Shown: piece by piece, positions 18,900-38,743 of the stretch
How positions within the stretch are numbered: position 1 is the stretch's first letter
How the letters are laid out: each line of letters begins with the position of its first letter
Source of the DNA: Amoebidium appalachense
Lineage: Eukaryota; Ichthyosporea
Direction: 5' to 3'
Length of the DNA stretch: 64,000 nucleotides
Assembly: GCA_963693365.1 (NCBI GenBank)
Contig: CAVNZM010000014.1
Location: 7,166,028 to 7,230,027, forward strand
Program-made: the position numbers and the translations under genes
Notes under the pieces: model-generated
Seen by the model: the letters and a program-made list of their open reading frames with translations, nothing else
What the model was told of the DNA's origin: nothing
Databases searched by the model: none

Positions 18900-19596
18900 C
18901 CCGACTTTGCCTGGGGCGGAGCGGGAAAAAAAAATTGCAGTAATGAAGTCATTTTGAGTGTACTTCCCAACTTTGCCTGGGGCGAAGCCGGGCTTAAAAA
19001 AGGAACGGCAAAATTAATGATCTGTCCTGAGTGAAACTGAGTGATCCTACTTCCCGACTTTGCCTGGGGCGAAGTCGGGCTAAAAAAAAAAAATCCCCAC
19101 CGGCCATGTCACAGTGATGTGAGCGAGGTTCGGTACTTCCCGGCTTTGCCTGGGGCGAAGTCGGGCATTAAAAAAAAGAGCAGCAATGTCAAATCCGAGT
19201 GAATCCGAGTGATCCTACTTCCCGACTTTGCCTAGGGTGAAGTCGGGCGCGGTAAGGTAATGTTGTAATGTAATGTCAATTTTGAGTGATCCTACTTCCC
19301 GACTTTGCCTGGGGCGAAGTCGGGCGACTTTAAAACCCTGGGGCGAAGTCGGGCTAAAAAAAAAATTCCCCACCGGCCATGTCACAGTGATGTGAGCGAG
19401 GTTCGGTACTTCCCAACTTTGCCTGGGGCGAAGTCGGGCATTAAAAAAAAGAGCAGCAATGTCAATCCGAAGTGAATCCGAGTGATCCTACTTCCCGACT
19501 TTGCCTACATGTAGGGTGAAGTCGGGCTTTAGAAAAAAGAGCGGCCGACCTGAGGGAGGTTCGGTACTTCCTGACCTTGCCTGGGCCGGCGAAGTC
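18900..19596. repeat. Array of perfect short hairpins with A-tracts (unit A)
   Basis: About ten copies of a 28-bp palindromic element spaced 60-90 bp apart: starts near 18900, 18966, 19053, 19139, 19221, 19298, 19412, 19493 and 19569, plus a half copy at 19335. Typical arms are CCCGACTT and AAGTCGGG with inner GCC/GGC pairs and a TGG loop, so RNA from either strand folds into an 11-12-bp stem. Most are followed by A-tracts, and spacers such as GTGATCCTACTT and CACCGGCCATGTCAC recur. Variants change both arms only sometimes (CCCAACTT, GCCGGG, TAGGGTGA). Confidence 0.9.
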
Positions 19597-20080
19597 TAAA
19601 AAAAAAAAAAAAAAAATGGGAATGGGAGATATGGATAGAGATGATGTGCTGCTTTCATAACAAACATCATATGTAGAGGTGTTTCTTTTTGTGTTTTCAC
19701 GCTGTTCCATTTGGTTTGCCCCCTCCTTTTTTTCCCCACAGCCTTTACCCTGTGTATTCACTCAGGCTAGTATTTGCATAATGATTGGAATCGACCACGC
19801 TGATGAATCAATTGCAAGGTTCCCAATTTTGCCCGGCGCGAAGTCGGATTCAACCCATTGCTGGTTTAGTCGCTGGCTAAGTCGTAGACTTTTTCTTTTT
19901 CATTCTTGCAAGCAAGCAGGCAGTGATAATAAGCAATAGAACGGAATAATTGCTGGAGTTCTTACTAGGACCTGCGAAAACTTTACTTGCGCCTTATGGA
20001 CATGTTTTTCATACGGATATATGAATTCTGTGGCAAAAGAAACCGGTACTAGTGCAACGAATGCTGGTTTACGCTAACAA
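19597..20080. other. Unique sequence downstream of the hairpin array
   Basis: Poly-A (19597-19616) then mixed unique sequence. A degenerate hairpin relative lies at about 19827-19850 (CCCAATTTTGCCCGGCGCGAAGTCGG). A plus-strand frame is open at 19679-19939 without other coding support. Confidence 0.5.
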
Positions 20081-20533
20081 ATGGAAAATCGAAATGAAAA
20101 GGACTGGCACACTAACGCCCAAGTTGATTGGCAATTTTCAGATCGGCGCGGCTATGTCAATCAAGCTATTAGCACTCCCGCATCTGGTGCCCGACTTCGC
20201 CCCAGGCAAAGCCGGGAAGGAAAAAAAAAAAACCCCCGCGACCCATTGGCGCCCAGGGCCTGGAGAGAAGAACTACATATATATAAAAAAGACCTGGTTT
20301 TAGCAGGGCATCCTTATATATTTTCAAGGACAAATGAACGCAATAAAAGGGCGGAGGAAGGGACAAAGAAAACGGGGGGGGGGGGGGGGGGGGGGGGGGG
20401 AGGGGGGTGGTGCCTTTTTCCCATTCCCGCTTTCCTTCTAGCCCGACTTTCTAAAGACATAAGAAAAATAGTGGTCGGGCGAACATTGCTCCGATCCCAA
20501 GTAAGTGCCAATGATGAGGTTCTGTACTATTAA
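20081..20533 (+). CDS. Hypothetical basic ORF spanning an inverted hairpin copy and a G-run
   Basis: An ATG-started frame of 150 codons beginning MENRNEKDWHTNAQVDWQFS, hydrophilic and basic, with a poly-Gly stretch from the G-run at 20375-20400. Unit B has a 3-bp shorter G-run and keeps the frame (149 codons, 47029-47478). The frame includes an inverted copy of the hairpin element (20189-20217). A consensus donor CCAA|GTAAGT at 20500 lies near its end. Could be an exon or a chance frame in a repeat-derived region. Confidence 0.25.
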   Translation: MENRNEKDWHTNAQVDWQFSDRRGYVNQAISTPASGARLRPRQSREGKKKNPRDPLAPRAWREELHIYKKDLVLAGHPYIFSRTNERNKRAEEGTKKTGGGGGGGGGGGWCLFPIPAFLLARLSKDIRKIVVGRTLLRSQVSANDEVLYY

Positions 20534-20837
20534 GTGTTTGCTCATTAACAACTTAAATGTGTTTTGCTCATTATCAACAGTATTAGGAATACTATTAGGA
20601 ATACAATTGCTCATTCCGAAGCACTGTACAATAAAGGGATGCTTTCAAGCGCAAGATTGCACTAAACTTTGTCATACCGCCTCACAATCAGCAATACCTG
20701 GAATTCGTTATTGCGGTCTGGACTACACAGGCATTTTGGGTCTTCCGCGCGGGCGCCAGGGGGACTGCATTTTGGAATGCCATAATGATTTTTGCACTTT
20801 TCACTGTGTTTTTTACACGCATATTGACTTAAATTGA
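20511..20837 (+). CDS. Hypothetical small Cys-rich protein with N-terminal hydrophobic segment (unit A)
   Basis: An intronless ATG-to-TGA frame of 108 codons starting MMRFCTIKCLLINNLNVFCS, then a hydrophobic stretch (LSTVLGILLGIQLLI), followed by about 70 residues with ten Cys. This layout resembles a secreted or membrane-anchored Cys-rich protein. An AATAAA-like word at about 20630 lies inside the frame, and short direct repeats (TATTAGGAATAC twice) are present. The unit B copy (47456-47782) is identical. Not recognised. Confidence 0.3.
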   Translation: MMRFCTIKCLLINNLNVFCSLSTVLGILLGIQLLIPKHCTIKGCFQAQDCTKLCHTASQSAIPGIRYCGLDYTGILGLPRGRQGDCILECHNDFCTFHCVFYTHIDLN

Positions 20838-21289
20838 CCACCATATTGCCTTATTTTTTGCTGGTTGCCTGCCGGTTCATTTATGGAGCGCAGCGTTTGA
20901 CTTGGTGGCTTGTGATCGACTGAATTCTGAAGGATTGGCATCGCTGCTTGCAAAGGAATTGCGGCATTATGGATTGCCATTTGAAATCGGATCTGGATTG
21001 CCATCCATCATTGAAATCAATCCGGTTTGAAAATTTCGTGATTGCGCTTCGCTGGCAAACCAGATCAAACCAGCCACGCTTCTGAAGAGAATAAAAGACC
21101 CGCGTTTGAACACTCTTCCTTCACACAGTCTTTTCACTGATCTCCCTCCTCACTTGTCTGTATTTATTTATTTACACGTCCTTCCATTCTGGCCTGTGTA
21201 AAAAACGTGGAGAGAGAGCTCCATTCTTTCATATGGCACAACTCCGTGTTTTTGTAAAGCATAACACCCTCTTCTTTATAGCAGCTGTT
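20838..21289. other. 5S upstream region
   Basis: Unique sequence between the Cys-rich ORF and the 5S gene. It contains ATAAAAG at about 21091, (TTTA)n at about 21162-21174 and CTTTATAG about 14-20 bp before the 5S start, which may assist pol III initiation. No gene seen. Identical in unit B. Confidence 0.5.
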
Positions 21290-21409
21290 GGTTACGGCCA
21301 TACCTAGCAGAAAGCACCCCATCTCGTCCGATCTGGGAAGTTAAACTGCTATGGGCGTGGTTAGTACTGCGGTGGGGGACCACGCGGGAATACCACGTGC
21401 TGTAATCTT
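21290..21409 (+). rRNA. 5S ribosomal RNA (unit A)
   Basis: About 118-120 nt, starting GGTTACGGCCATACC and ending CACGTGCTGTAATC then TTTT. The ends pair as helix I (GGUUACGGC with GCUGUAAUC, two G-U). It has the conserved eukaryotic elements: AAAGCACC in the first part, an AAGTTAAACTGC box A-like region (about 21338-21350) and GGTTAGTACTGCGGTGGGGG box C-like region (about 21359-21378), which bind TFIIIA in known 5S genes. It is transcribed by RNA polymerase III and its RNA is part of the large ribosomal subunit. It is the only 5S gene seen in a 27-kb unit. Confidence 0.95.
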
Positions 21410-21411
21410 TT
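21408..21411 (+). terminator. Pol III T-run terminator of 5S (unit A)
   Basis: TTTT directly after the 3' end of the 5S gene; a second TTTT follows at 21415. The first satellite core begins within 15 bp. Confidence 0.8.
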
Positions 21412-21417
21412 GCCTTT

Positions 21418-28329
<6,912 letters not shown>

Positions 28330-28330
28330 A

Positions 28331-28376
<46 letters not shown>

Positions 28377-28566
28377 CCTGCGTGCGTGCGTGCGTGCGTG
28401 CGTGCATTCGCGCGTGCGTGCGTGCAGGCGGGCGGGCGGGCGGGCGGGCGGGCGGGCGGGCGGGCGGGCATGCATGCTTGCATGCGTGAGTGCGTGCGTG
28501 CGTGTGTGCGTGCGTGCGTGCATGCGTGCGTGCGTGCGTGCATGTGTGCGTGTGGCCTATTTCTGG

Positions 28567-28599
<33 letters not shown>

Positions 28600-29857
28600 T
28601 GTGTGCGTGGCCATGAAACCGTGTGTGTGTGCGTGTGTACGCAGACAGAGAGAGAGAAAGAGAGAGAGTGTGTGTGTGAGAGAGAGGTTGTGAGGGAGGG
28701 ACAAGGAGATTTCAGGGAGATCGAGGTGTGAAAGAGAGCAATAGAGGAAGAGAGTGTGTGAGCAAGAGAGGGGGGGGGGGGGGGATGGAGTGAGACTGAG
28801 TGAGTGCGAGTGTGAGAGAGAGAGGGGGAGAGGGGGGAAGGGGGAGAGGGGGAGAGGAGAGTGAGAGGGGGGGGCACGAGGGAGAGGCGGAGAAAGAAGG
28901 AGAGAGAGAGAGAGAGAGAGACAGAGGGAGAAGGCGTTGGGAGAGAGAGAGAGAGAGAGAGAGAGAAACAGAAGCATAAGACAGCGAGTGTAGGATAGAT
29001 GCAAGTGTGTGTGTGTGTGTGCCTTTGCGTGTGTTGGCAAACATGTCAATACATGAGTGCGGGGGTTTGTGTGCGTCTGTGTTTGTGTTTCACTGAGAGT
29101 GTGTGTGTGTGTTTAAGACTCTAAATATTGTTTGGCGTGCTTGCTTGCGTGGGTACCACCGTAGGTGGGTGCGTGCATACGTGTGTGAGTGTGTGCATGT
29201 GTTTGTGCGCGTGTGTGCGTGTATGTGTGTGCCCCTGCAACCGTGTGTATGTGTGGGCTTGAAATTCAACTTGTTTGCGGGGATGCATGTACACGGTTGG
29301 TTCACTTTTTTAAAAGTATGTATGATCCTGCTCCGGATGGCTGAATGGATCTGGGTGTTTGTGCACATGTCTCAGGTGTGTCTAAGCAAGAATTTGGTTT
29401 GAGAACCAACCAGAGTGACCCTTTTATGCCCAAGAACCAATCCTGTTGTTCACTTATCCGAATCCCCCCTCCCCCCTCTCCCCCCTCCATCATCACGCCT
29501 GAACTCTCCCTCTTCCCGCCCCCTGCCTCCTGCCCTTTCCAACACTCCTCCCGCTTCATCCCACCCTCCCCAACCATGGGCTCTTGCAAGTGCAGATGTT
29601 TCAAAGTTGTGCCGCTGCACCACTAACCCTCCCCGACACCCATACCCTCTCTCCACTCCCCCTCTCCCCTCCCCTCCCCCCCCCTTCCCCCCGCCCCCCT
29701 ATAGTCACGACTTTTAGCTTTCCATAATTTTTGTTTAATATTTGGGAATGGATGGGTGAGGTGGACGGGGGGAGGGGGAGGGGGGGAGGGGGGGGGAGGG
29801 GGAGGGGGGCTGCTGAGAAGACAACACCTCGCGAGGATGCCTGCTCCTTGCATATTA

Positions 29858-29896
<39 letters not shown>

Positions 29897-30377
29897 TGAC
29901 ACTTATAAGAGTGCCAATATGCACCAAAAACAGACTTTGTATTTTGGAATTTTAACACTTCACACTGATCCAAAGCCCTTATCAACCCTATGTCACTTGA
30001 AATGAAGGCTATTTTTCCCCCCCCTGCTATATTGAGATGTACTGTTTGTTTGTTAGCGACGCCCAAACTTCATTTATTCGTGTGTTTCTTTTAATCTCTG
30101 ATGGATTAAGTTTTTCACCAGATGATATTGGATTCAAGGTTGGAAATACACCAATCATCAAATCCATGTGGTCCCAGAATGAACGTTGACTATAGATATA
30201 GATTGTGTGCTAGCCATTGGATAACAAAGTTAAGTAAATGAATCGATTATATGTGAACATTAACTTTACGTGTCTTCTCGTGGAAAATAGATGTTTGATT
30301 TAGGGAGAACAGAGCCTTGAAGTGTTTGTTACGTGTCCGTTTACTTTAAGGCAGATGTCAAGTAACAGGTAGGGAAG

Positions 30378-30431
<54 letters not shown>

Positions 30432-30435
30432 GAAC

Positions 30436-30499
30436 CTGGAATGACCCGAAGATTTTCTGCTTCTCTGGGTCGAGCACACCTTGACGTTCCGAGATTTTT
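30436..30499 (-). CDS. Coiled-coil protein, downstream exon (unit B)
   Basis: Second copy of the 64-nt exon at 3433-3496, with the same splice sites and reading frame. The adjacent T/G homopolymers differ in length but lie outside the exon. Confidence 0.6.
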
Positions 30500-30797
30500 C
30501 TGCATGGGATTTTGCTGTTATTGCCATACTATATTCAGAATCTAACGAAGTAAATGCCTATGCTCTGTGGCTAGTGGCATTTATGCTTGACTCCAAGTGC
30601 TTCACAGTGAAAGGGGTTTACACACAATCAGGGTAGAGTCATAATGCAAAGTCGCTAAGAGCTGTAGGCTTCGAACCATGTCAAAGCAAACCCATGAATC
30701 AGATGATACAACATCTTCTTTCAGGCTGTTGCCAATAAAGACTTGCTGTTTTTTTGTACTGATGTATGTCATGAGGCCTATGCAAGAGAACACTTAC

Positions 30798-30958
30798 CCT
30801 TTCTGCCGACTTTCAAACATGGTTTGCAAACCAGCGATCTGGTCGATGTGCTTGTTGACCGCCTCGAGCTTCTCTTCGAGGGCCGCGATCTCGCATGTAA
30901 GCTCTTCTTTGTAGTTTTTGGTCTTGTCAAGGTGCTCGATGAAAGCTCTTTCTTCTTT
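30798..30958 (-). CDS. Coiled-coil protein, exon (unit B)
   Basis: Second copy of the 161-nt exon at 3795-3955; no sequence change was noticed. Splice sites intact. Confidence 0.65.
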
Positions 30959-31422
30959 CTGCAACAACATATGTAAATGAAAATTTAGTGGTCCCCTTTA
31001 CTGAATGCACAGAGGATATGAGGTAAGCCCGGGCAAAATGTGTGAGTTTGTGTGTGTGTGTTTGTGGGGCGGGGGGTGGGGGGATGGGGAGGGGGCGGGG
31101 AAGAGGGGGGGGGGGGGGGGGCGCGGGGGTGCGGGAGGCCTGCTCTTTACACTATTTTATCTTCACATCATGTTTTGCTACATGTGCACGGGGTTTATTT
31201 TTTAGGGGAGGGGAAAGGGGCTCTGGGGAGGGGAGGGAAGGGGGAGGGGGGAGGGGGGGGATATAGTGCTTCGTGTTCAATCCCCCCCCCCCCCCCCCCC
31301 CGGGAAGGGGAGGAGGGGCAAAGGGGGAGGGGGGGAGGGGGAGGGGGGAAGCAATATATCTCGAGCACTGACTGTTTCCCTCCCCCCCTCCCTCCCCCTC
31401 CCCCTTCTCCCCCTCTCCCCCC

Positions 31423-31453
<31 letters not shown>

Positions 31454-31704
31454 AAAAAAAAAAAAAAGCCTAAAAAATTGGGTCTGGCCCAACCCGGCAC
31501 CATAAAGAACCCCCAGAAATATATAAGTATAGGTATGAGATCTTTAACATTAGCTGTGACGTACCCTCCCCTCCCCCCTCCATTGTTAAGAAGACCCAAG
31601 GATTGGTCGACGCTCGTGGTAATAAGGCGGCACGGCACGTTTGAACGTGATCCTATAAAAAAAAATGGACTAGTAATAACCGAGTACCAACTTCAAGTGC
31701 AAGT

Positions 31705-31829
<125 letters not shown>

Positions 31830-32149
31830 CGCTCTCTTTCTCTCTCTCTCTCTCTCTCTCTGTGCGTGTATGTACAGTGTGTGTTGTGTCACTGTTTGTG
31901 TGTACATGAGTGTACCCAAACGTGTGTGGTGTGCTTGTTTCGTTCAGAGTGTGCTCGTTGTATGAGGGAGTGAAGTGTGTGTGTGTGCGTGTATGTGTGC
32001 GCGTGTGTGTGCGTGCGTGCCACAGAATGTGTGTATGCTTATTTCTTTTTCCTCTAGCTCTGTCCTGTGTGTATTTGATGGCTTGGGTGTGTGGGAATTT
32101 GGTTATATTACGCGTCTGTGTATGTCCGTGCACGGCGGTGTGTGTGTAT

Positions 32150-32206
<57 letters not shown>

Positions 32207-32605
32207 TGCATGTTGGTGTTTGTGTGCTCTTTGGTGTCGGTGTGTGTGCCTGTGTGTGTGTGTGCGTCTGTGCGTGCGTGTGTTTGTGCTTGTGTGCAAG
32301 CGTGTGTGTGTGTGTGTGTGTGTTGGGTTGGGGGGAGGGGGGGGATGACACGGTGTAACCTGTTATGGTGAAGCCGGGGGGGAGGGGGGGGGGGGTAGAA
32401 TGTGTTGCATGGTACAAGGTACACAACTCACAACGCTGCAGAGGGAGACAGGGGTGGTGTTGGGGGGGGGGGGGGGACCCACGGGGAGGGGGGAGGGGGG
32501 GGAAGGGGGGGGGGGGGGGAAGGGCTGCTTGGCCACTAATTCCCCCATGTTTCAGATAGGGCAAGCTTTTGTCCCTAGCTTTATTGTTCTGAGGAGTGTA
32601 CGTAA

Positions 32606-32713
32606 TTATGCCTGGAACTCGTTCAAATGATCCCGTGTAACCACTAACATAGTCTCGAATGTGGAAGTTACAATGTGTAACATTGTTGGTATTTTTGAAC
32701 GAGCTTCTGGAAG
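32606..32713 (-). CDS. Small three-exon protein, exon 3 (unit B)
   Basis: Second copy of the exon at 5608-5715 with stop and AATAAA (32580-32585) intact. Confidence 0.55.
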   Translation of the reverse strand, partial: LPEARSKIPTMLHIVTSTFETMLVVTRDHLNEFQA

Positions 32714-33011
32714 CTGCATTGATCAGTTGGTGCACGTGGCTTCTATTTTCAGTGTCGTCAGAGGGTGATCAACCTAGCAGGGTCTAAAGGGCATAGGGAG
32801 TGCAGGACAAGAACATGCGTGCACATACATGGGGGAAATGTTTTTTTTTTTTTTTTGTACAAAGTTTTATCTCCCCTTGCGCGTTTTTTTCTGACAGCCA
32901 CTTGTTTTTAGTGTCTTTTGGTCTGGTTAAAGATTCTTTTCTATATATGTTCTCTCCCAGTTCCTTGATCTCTGTCATTCTTCCCTTCATATGGCTGCAG
33001 CCGCAACTTAC

Positions 33012-33038
33012 TTCTGCGTTTTTAGGGTTTTTTGAGCT
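33012..33038 (-). CDS. Small three-exon protein, micro-exon 2 (unit B)
   Basis: Second copy of the micro-exon at 6013-6039. The neighbouring intron T-run is one base longer than in unit A, without effect on the frame. Confidence 0.5.
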
Positions 33039-33233
33039 CTGCAGTTATGAGGCAGCAAGAAAAACCAAGAAGCAAAAAACAAACCAAAACTTTGCATTAT
33101 GCTTGCGGTGGATTAAAAAAAAAAACTCTGCGGGAATTACTTGTAAACCAGAACCCAGTCTGCCATAATTCCCAACTCGATGTCAAACCCGTTAAGTTTT
33201 TGTTACAATTGCAGCTTCAAAGTTTAAACTTAC

Positions 33234-33341
33234 CGATTCGCGGTGGTCATGGTCCTGTAGGCCCAGTTTTGCAGCCCAAGCTGCACACTTTTTGCAGCCA
33301 TATTCTGTTTGTGGCCGCCCCATTTCAGATTTTACCGCCAT
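33234..33341 (-). CDS. Small three-exon protein, exon 1 (unit B)
   Basis: Second copy of the exon at 6235-6342; start codon and GTAAGT donor intact. Confidence 0.55.
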
Positions 33342-33980
33342 AAATTAGACACATATTCATTAACACTGCAAATGCACGTATTTATAGAACAGTTACGATA
33401 GCAGAATTCTACGAAAACCAACCAACATCTGACAAAAGCTCAGCTACATACAGTACTCAAACAAAAGCGTCACGAGTTAACACTGCAAATGCACTTAATT
33501 ATAGAACAATTACGATAGCAGAATTCTACGAAAACAAACCAACATCTGACAAAAGCTCAGCTACAATACATGCAGTACTCAGACAAAAGCGTCACCTGGA
33601 GAAGTGGCTCTTACAATAGTGTTACGTACATAGTGAATGCCAGAGTGCATTCCAAAATGACTTGTAACCAATCACAGTCGCCCGCCAAATGGACAACAAT
33701 AAACCGTACCCAGGGGTTGTTAGGTAATGTCGTAATGAACATAATCCGGTGATTTTGATTCCCGCTCACTGTATTCATTAGATGTTCAAGATTGGAAATA
33801 AGTCGTATACTTTGATGAAGTTACACCGTATTACAGCCCTGACTGCACGTTAACGTGTCACAAACAACGTACAAGTACAGTGTACTGAACGGGTGACTCG
33901 CTGCCACGTGCGACCACTCAGTGGCCTCACTGCCGCCTTAGCCGCCGTTTGACCAAGTCTATTCACTCTATTTTTCACAG

Positions 33981-34119
33981 AGGGTATGACTTGGCACGAA
34001 ATCAGTCGGCCGCCGCGGAGGAAATGTTTCGTCGCCTTGAAAAAATGTCCACCTCAAATTTTAAAAAATCTAGCAGGTCGGACTCGTGTCTATCCATGGA
34101 CAGCGCTTTTAGCATTTGA
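33981..34119 (+). CDS. Possible plus-strand terminal exon (unit B)
   Basis: With six A in the run, the frame gives 45 codons ending in a Ser-rich tail (SSRSDSCLSMDSAFSI) and TGA. Same acceptor as in unit A. Coding strand uncertain. Not recognised. Confidence 0.3.
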
Positions 34120-34235
34120 TATAATTTGAGATTACCTGTGCTCGAAAATATTCGTGGTTGTTCCCCCCAAGGAGTTGGTCTCAACGTTTTTGTAAATTCA
34201 AATATCGAAGCTAGTGCGCACAGGTTACATGATGG

Positions 34236-35460
<1,225 letters not shown>

Positions 35461-36159
35461 CCATCCCCCCACCCCTGCCCCCCACTTCCCCCAGCACACA
35501 CACAAACACACCACCACCACCACCACCACCACCAATACCCTACGACTCAAAGCACTGTGCTGTTTGATGTCTCGTGTGTTGTTATATAACATACATACCT
35601 ATGACAATAATTAATGATAATGATAGATAATCCACGTGCATGATATGTGTATAGTATGTAGTGCTGAATATTTCACTCCCGTACTTCTTTTTCCTCGTTC
35701 CTTCCCTTCATATCTTCCTTCGTGTACACATTTTGCCTTCCTTCCCCCCCTTCCCCTCCGCCCCCCCCACCCCACCCTTCCCCTCTCATACCTTTCCTCG
35801 TTTCCCTGTCCCTCCCTCTCCCTCTCGCTTTCTCTTCCACTCATCACCCTACCATCAAAACCCACCCACCCACCCACCTCAGGCATTAGATCCGTCCCCC
35901 TTTTTTTTTTCCCCCACCGATGTTGACTCGCCCTCCCCACTTTCCCAAACCACCCCCCCCTCCCCCCCCTCCTCCCCAACCACCACCTCCCAAAAAAAAA
36001 AAAAAAGAAAAAAAAAAGAAAAAATAAATAAAGAGAGAAAGGGCGAAAAGAAAGAAAAGAAAGAGTACACCTAAGAAGGGGGGGGGGGGGGAGGGGGAAG
36101 GGGGAGGAGGGGGGGTGAGGGGAGAAGGGGGGGGGGGGGGGGGGAGGAGGTCTTTTTAC

Positions 36160-36227
36160 CTTCACGGCCGTGCCACCACCCCCGGCTGCTGCCTTGCCCT
36201 TCTTCGCTTTGTCTCCCCCCTCAGCCT
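36160..36227 (-). CDS. PIN4: PIN4-like parvulin, exon 2 (unit B)
   Basis: Second copy of the exon at 9174-9241; sequence and splice sites intact. Confidence 0.5.
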
Positions 36228-36522
36228 CTGCACTGCCCCGTTAGCAACCACCACAAACCTTGCTTCCCATCAGCAATGCTCTAACCAACAACACAATACC
36301 CACCTCTGGTCAACATCTTCCATACGAGCCATTTCCAATCACTGCCATAGCTTCCTCTTCCCCAGTACAAGTATGTGTTCCCCTCCCTCCTCTCTTCCTC
36401 CCCAGCTCCCCCCCCCCCCCCCTTCCCTCCATACACACGAAAGAAAGAAAAAACATCCCCTCCCTCCCCTCCTCCCCTTCTCCCCTCCCCGGCCCCCCCC
36501 TCCCCCCGCATCACCAGCCCAC

Positions 36523-36583
36523 CTGCATTTCCCTTCCCCTTGGCCGGGGCTGCCTGAGCCGTTTGTCCCTTCTTGGGCCCCAT
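36523..36583 (-). CDS. PIN4: PIN4-like parvulin, exon 1 (unit B)
   Basis: Second copy of the exon at 9538-9598; start codon and donor intact. Confidence 0.5.
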
Positions 36584-36855
36584 GGCAACGTGGTATGTTG
36601 CAATGATCTGCTCATGGTGACTGTGAGAAACAGAGAAAACAGGAGCAGTGAAGAACTAGTTGAACACCGTTCAGAACCCATTCCCCAGCCTCCAACCCCC
36701 CTCCCCCGCCCCCACAACACTCCCCCCCCAAACTCCCTCCCTGCCCTCCCCCCTCCCCCCGAAACGCACCCACCCCATCGAACCCCCCCCCCCCCCCTCC
36801 CGGCCACTCCCCCCCCCCCCCCCCCCACCGCTCCCCCCGCCACACACACATACAC

Positions 36856-36888
<33 letters not shown>

Positions 36889-37509
36889 CCCCCTCCCTCT
36901 CCCTCCCTTCCTCCCTACCTCCAAATAAAGGGGAATAAACGTACTTGAGTATATGGTGGGATGTCGGGTGGGACCTAGAGAGGCTCGCTGAGATCTATAA
37001 AAAAATTGCTTTGTCCCCACCCACCACCACCCCCAACCCTTCTTAGGGAGGGGAGTAGGGGGGGGGGGGGGGAGGGGGAGGGGAAGGGGAGGGTTAAGTA
37101 AAAGTATGGAGAGGTCATGATATTTGTTAGATCCAGCGAGATCCAGCGAACCCTCCATTCCCCTCCCCCCCCCCCTCCTCCCTCTTCTTTCTTCTTCCCC
37201 TCCCCACCCTCCCCCGCCACCCTCCTTCCCCGAAAGAAAAAGGAGGGGACGGAATGGGGGTTGGGTGGGGAGGGGGAGATGGTGGGGGCGGGAGGGGGGA
37301 GGGGGGAGGGGGGAGGGGGGAGAGGGGGAGGGGAGGGGGGGGGGGGGGGGGGCAAGTAAAAATATGATAGAAGGTTTAATGAGATCCTGTTAGGCCACGT
37401 AAACCCTCCCACTCCCCCCCCCCACTCCCTCTTCCCCCCCGCCCTTAAGGGGGGATGAATGATGTGCACAGCAATTTCAATTCTAATCGGATCCAGTGAG
37501 ATCCGTAAC

Positions 37510-37545
<36 letters not shown>

Positions 37546-38187
37546 CACACACACACACACACAAACACACATATACGCGCACACACACACATACACAAAT
37601 ACACACACATATACACACACCAACAACCCGACCACAACAACAACACCTACTTCAACTAAAGTTGTTTGCACTAATCAACGTCAGTAAAACATCGAAAATG
37701 AAACCGCAAAACAGATCACTTTCGAAGTTCGGAGCTCCTTCGGTGACTTGGTACACACAGCCGTGGTGATATTCCTACCCTCTCCCTCTCCCTCTCCCTC
37801 TCCCTCTCCCTCTCTCCCTCTCTCTCCCTCTCTCTCTCTCTCCCTCTCTCTCTCTCTCCCTCTCTCTCCCCCCCCCCCCCCCCTCTCTCCCTCTCTCTCT
37901 CCCTCTCTCCCTCCCTCTCTCCCTCCCCCTCTCCCTCTCTTCCCTCCCTCCCTCTCTCCCCCTCTCTCTCTCTCTCTCCCTCTCTCTCTCTCTCTCTCCC
38001 TCCCTCCCTCTCTCTCTCTCTCCCTCTCTCTCCCTCTCTCTCTCCCTCTCTCTCTCCCTCTCCCTCTCCCTCTTCCTCTTCCTCTCCCTCCCTCTCCCTC
38101 TCCCTCTCCCTCTCCCTCTCCCTCTCCCTCTCCCTCTCCCTCTCCCTCTCCCTCCCTCTCCCTCTCCCTCTCCCTCTCCCTCTTCCT

Positions 38188-38236
<49 letters not shown>

Positions 38237-38651
38237 CCCCCCCCCCCCCTCTCTCGTGTCGTTGATCATGCACTGTCAAACAAGCAGGTCTATGCACGTG
38301 CAAGCATGCACATGTATGCGGAATGGAGGTTGCATTCAGTTGTGCTCTCCCCTCCTCATTCCATTTCTCACTCTTCTCGTCGTCTGCCGCACAGTTCTCC
38401 CTCTGCTTGCCTGTGGAGTCGTGTTATCACCTGTGCACAACACAATGAGTCATATTTCTTATTCCGTTGCCCTTCTTCTCCACCCTGTCCATTACTGTAC
38501 CATAAACCTTGCTTGCAGGTGTGTGATATCACTGATTTATGCTGCAGGTGCATTTGCTAGAGCTGGCATGTTTTTGTATCCCTGGTGTGTTTGATTGTGG
38601 GTCTCCATACATCTTATTATCTTCATATGTGAGGGTGTGTATGTGTGTGAG

Positions 38652-38743
38652 TGTAAGCCACAAAACTACAAGCATGATGTGAATCGCAAGCCAGTGTGTG
38701 TGGTTGAGATCATTCGGCTTGTTTTAAGGAGGAAGCTGTATAG
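38652..38743 (+). CDS. Possible plus-strand exon a (unit B)
   Basis: Copy of 11675-11766; frame and donor intact. Confidence 0.35.

Noticed and set aside
20081-20303. Second overlapping frame (from 20052) as a protein
   Set aside because: It overlaps the 20081-20533 frame, translates the inverted hairpin element and has no independent support.
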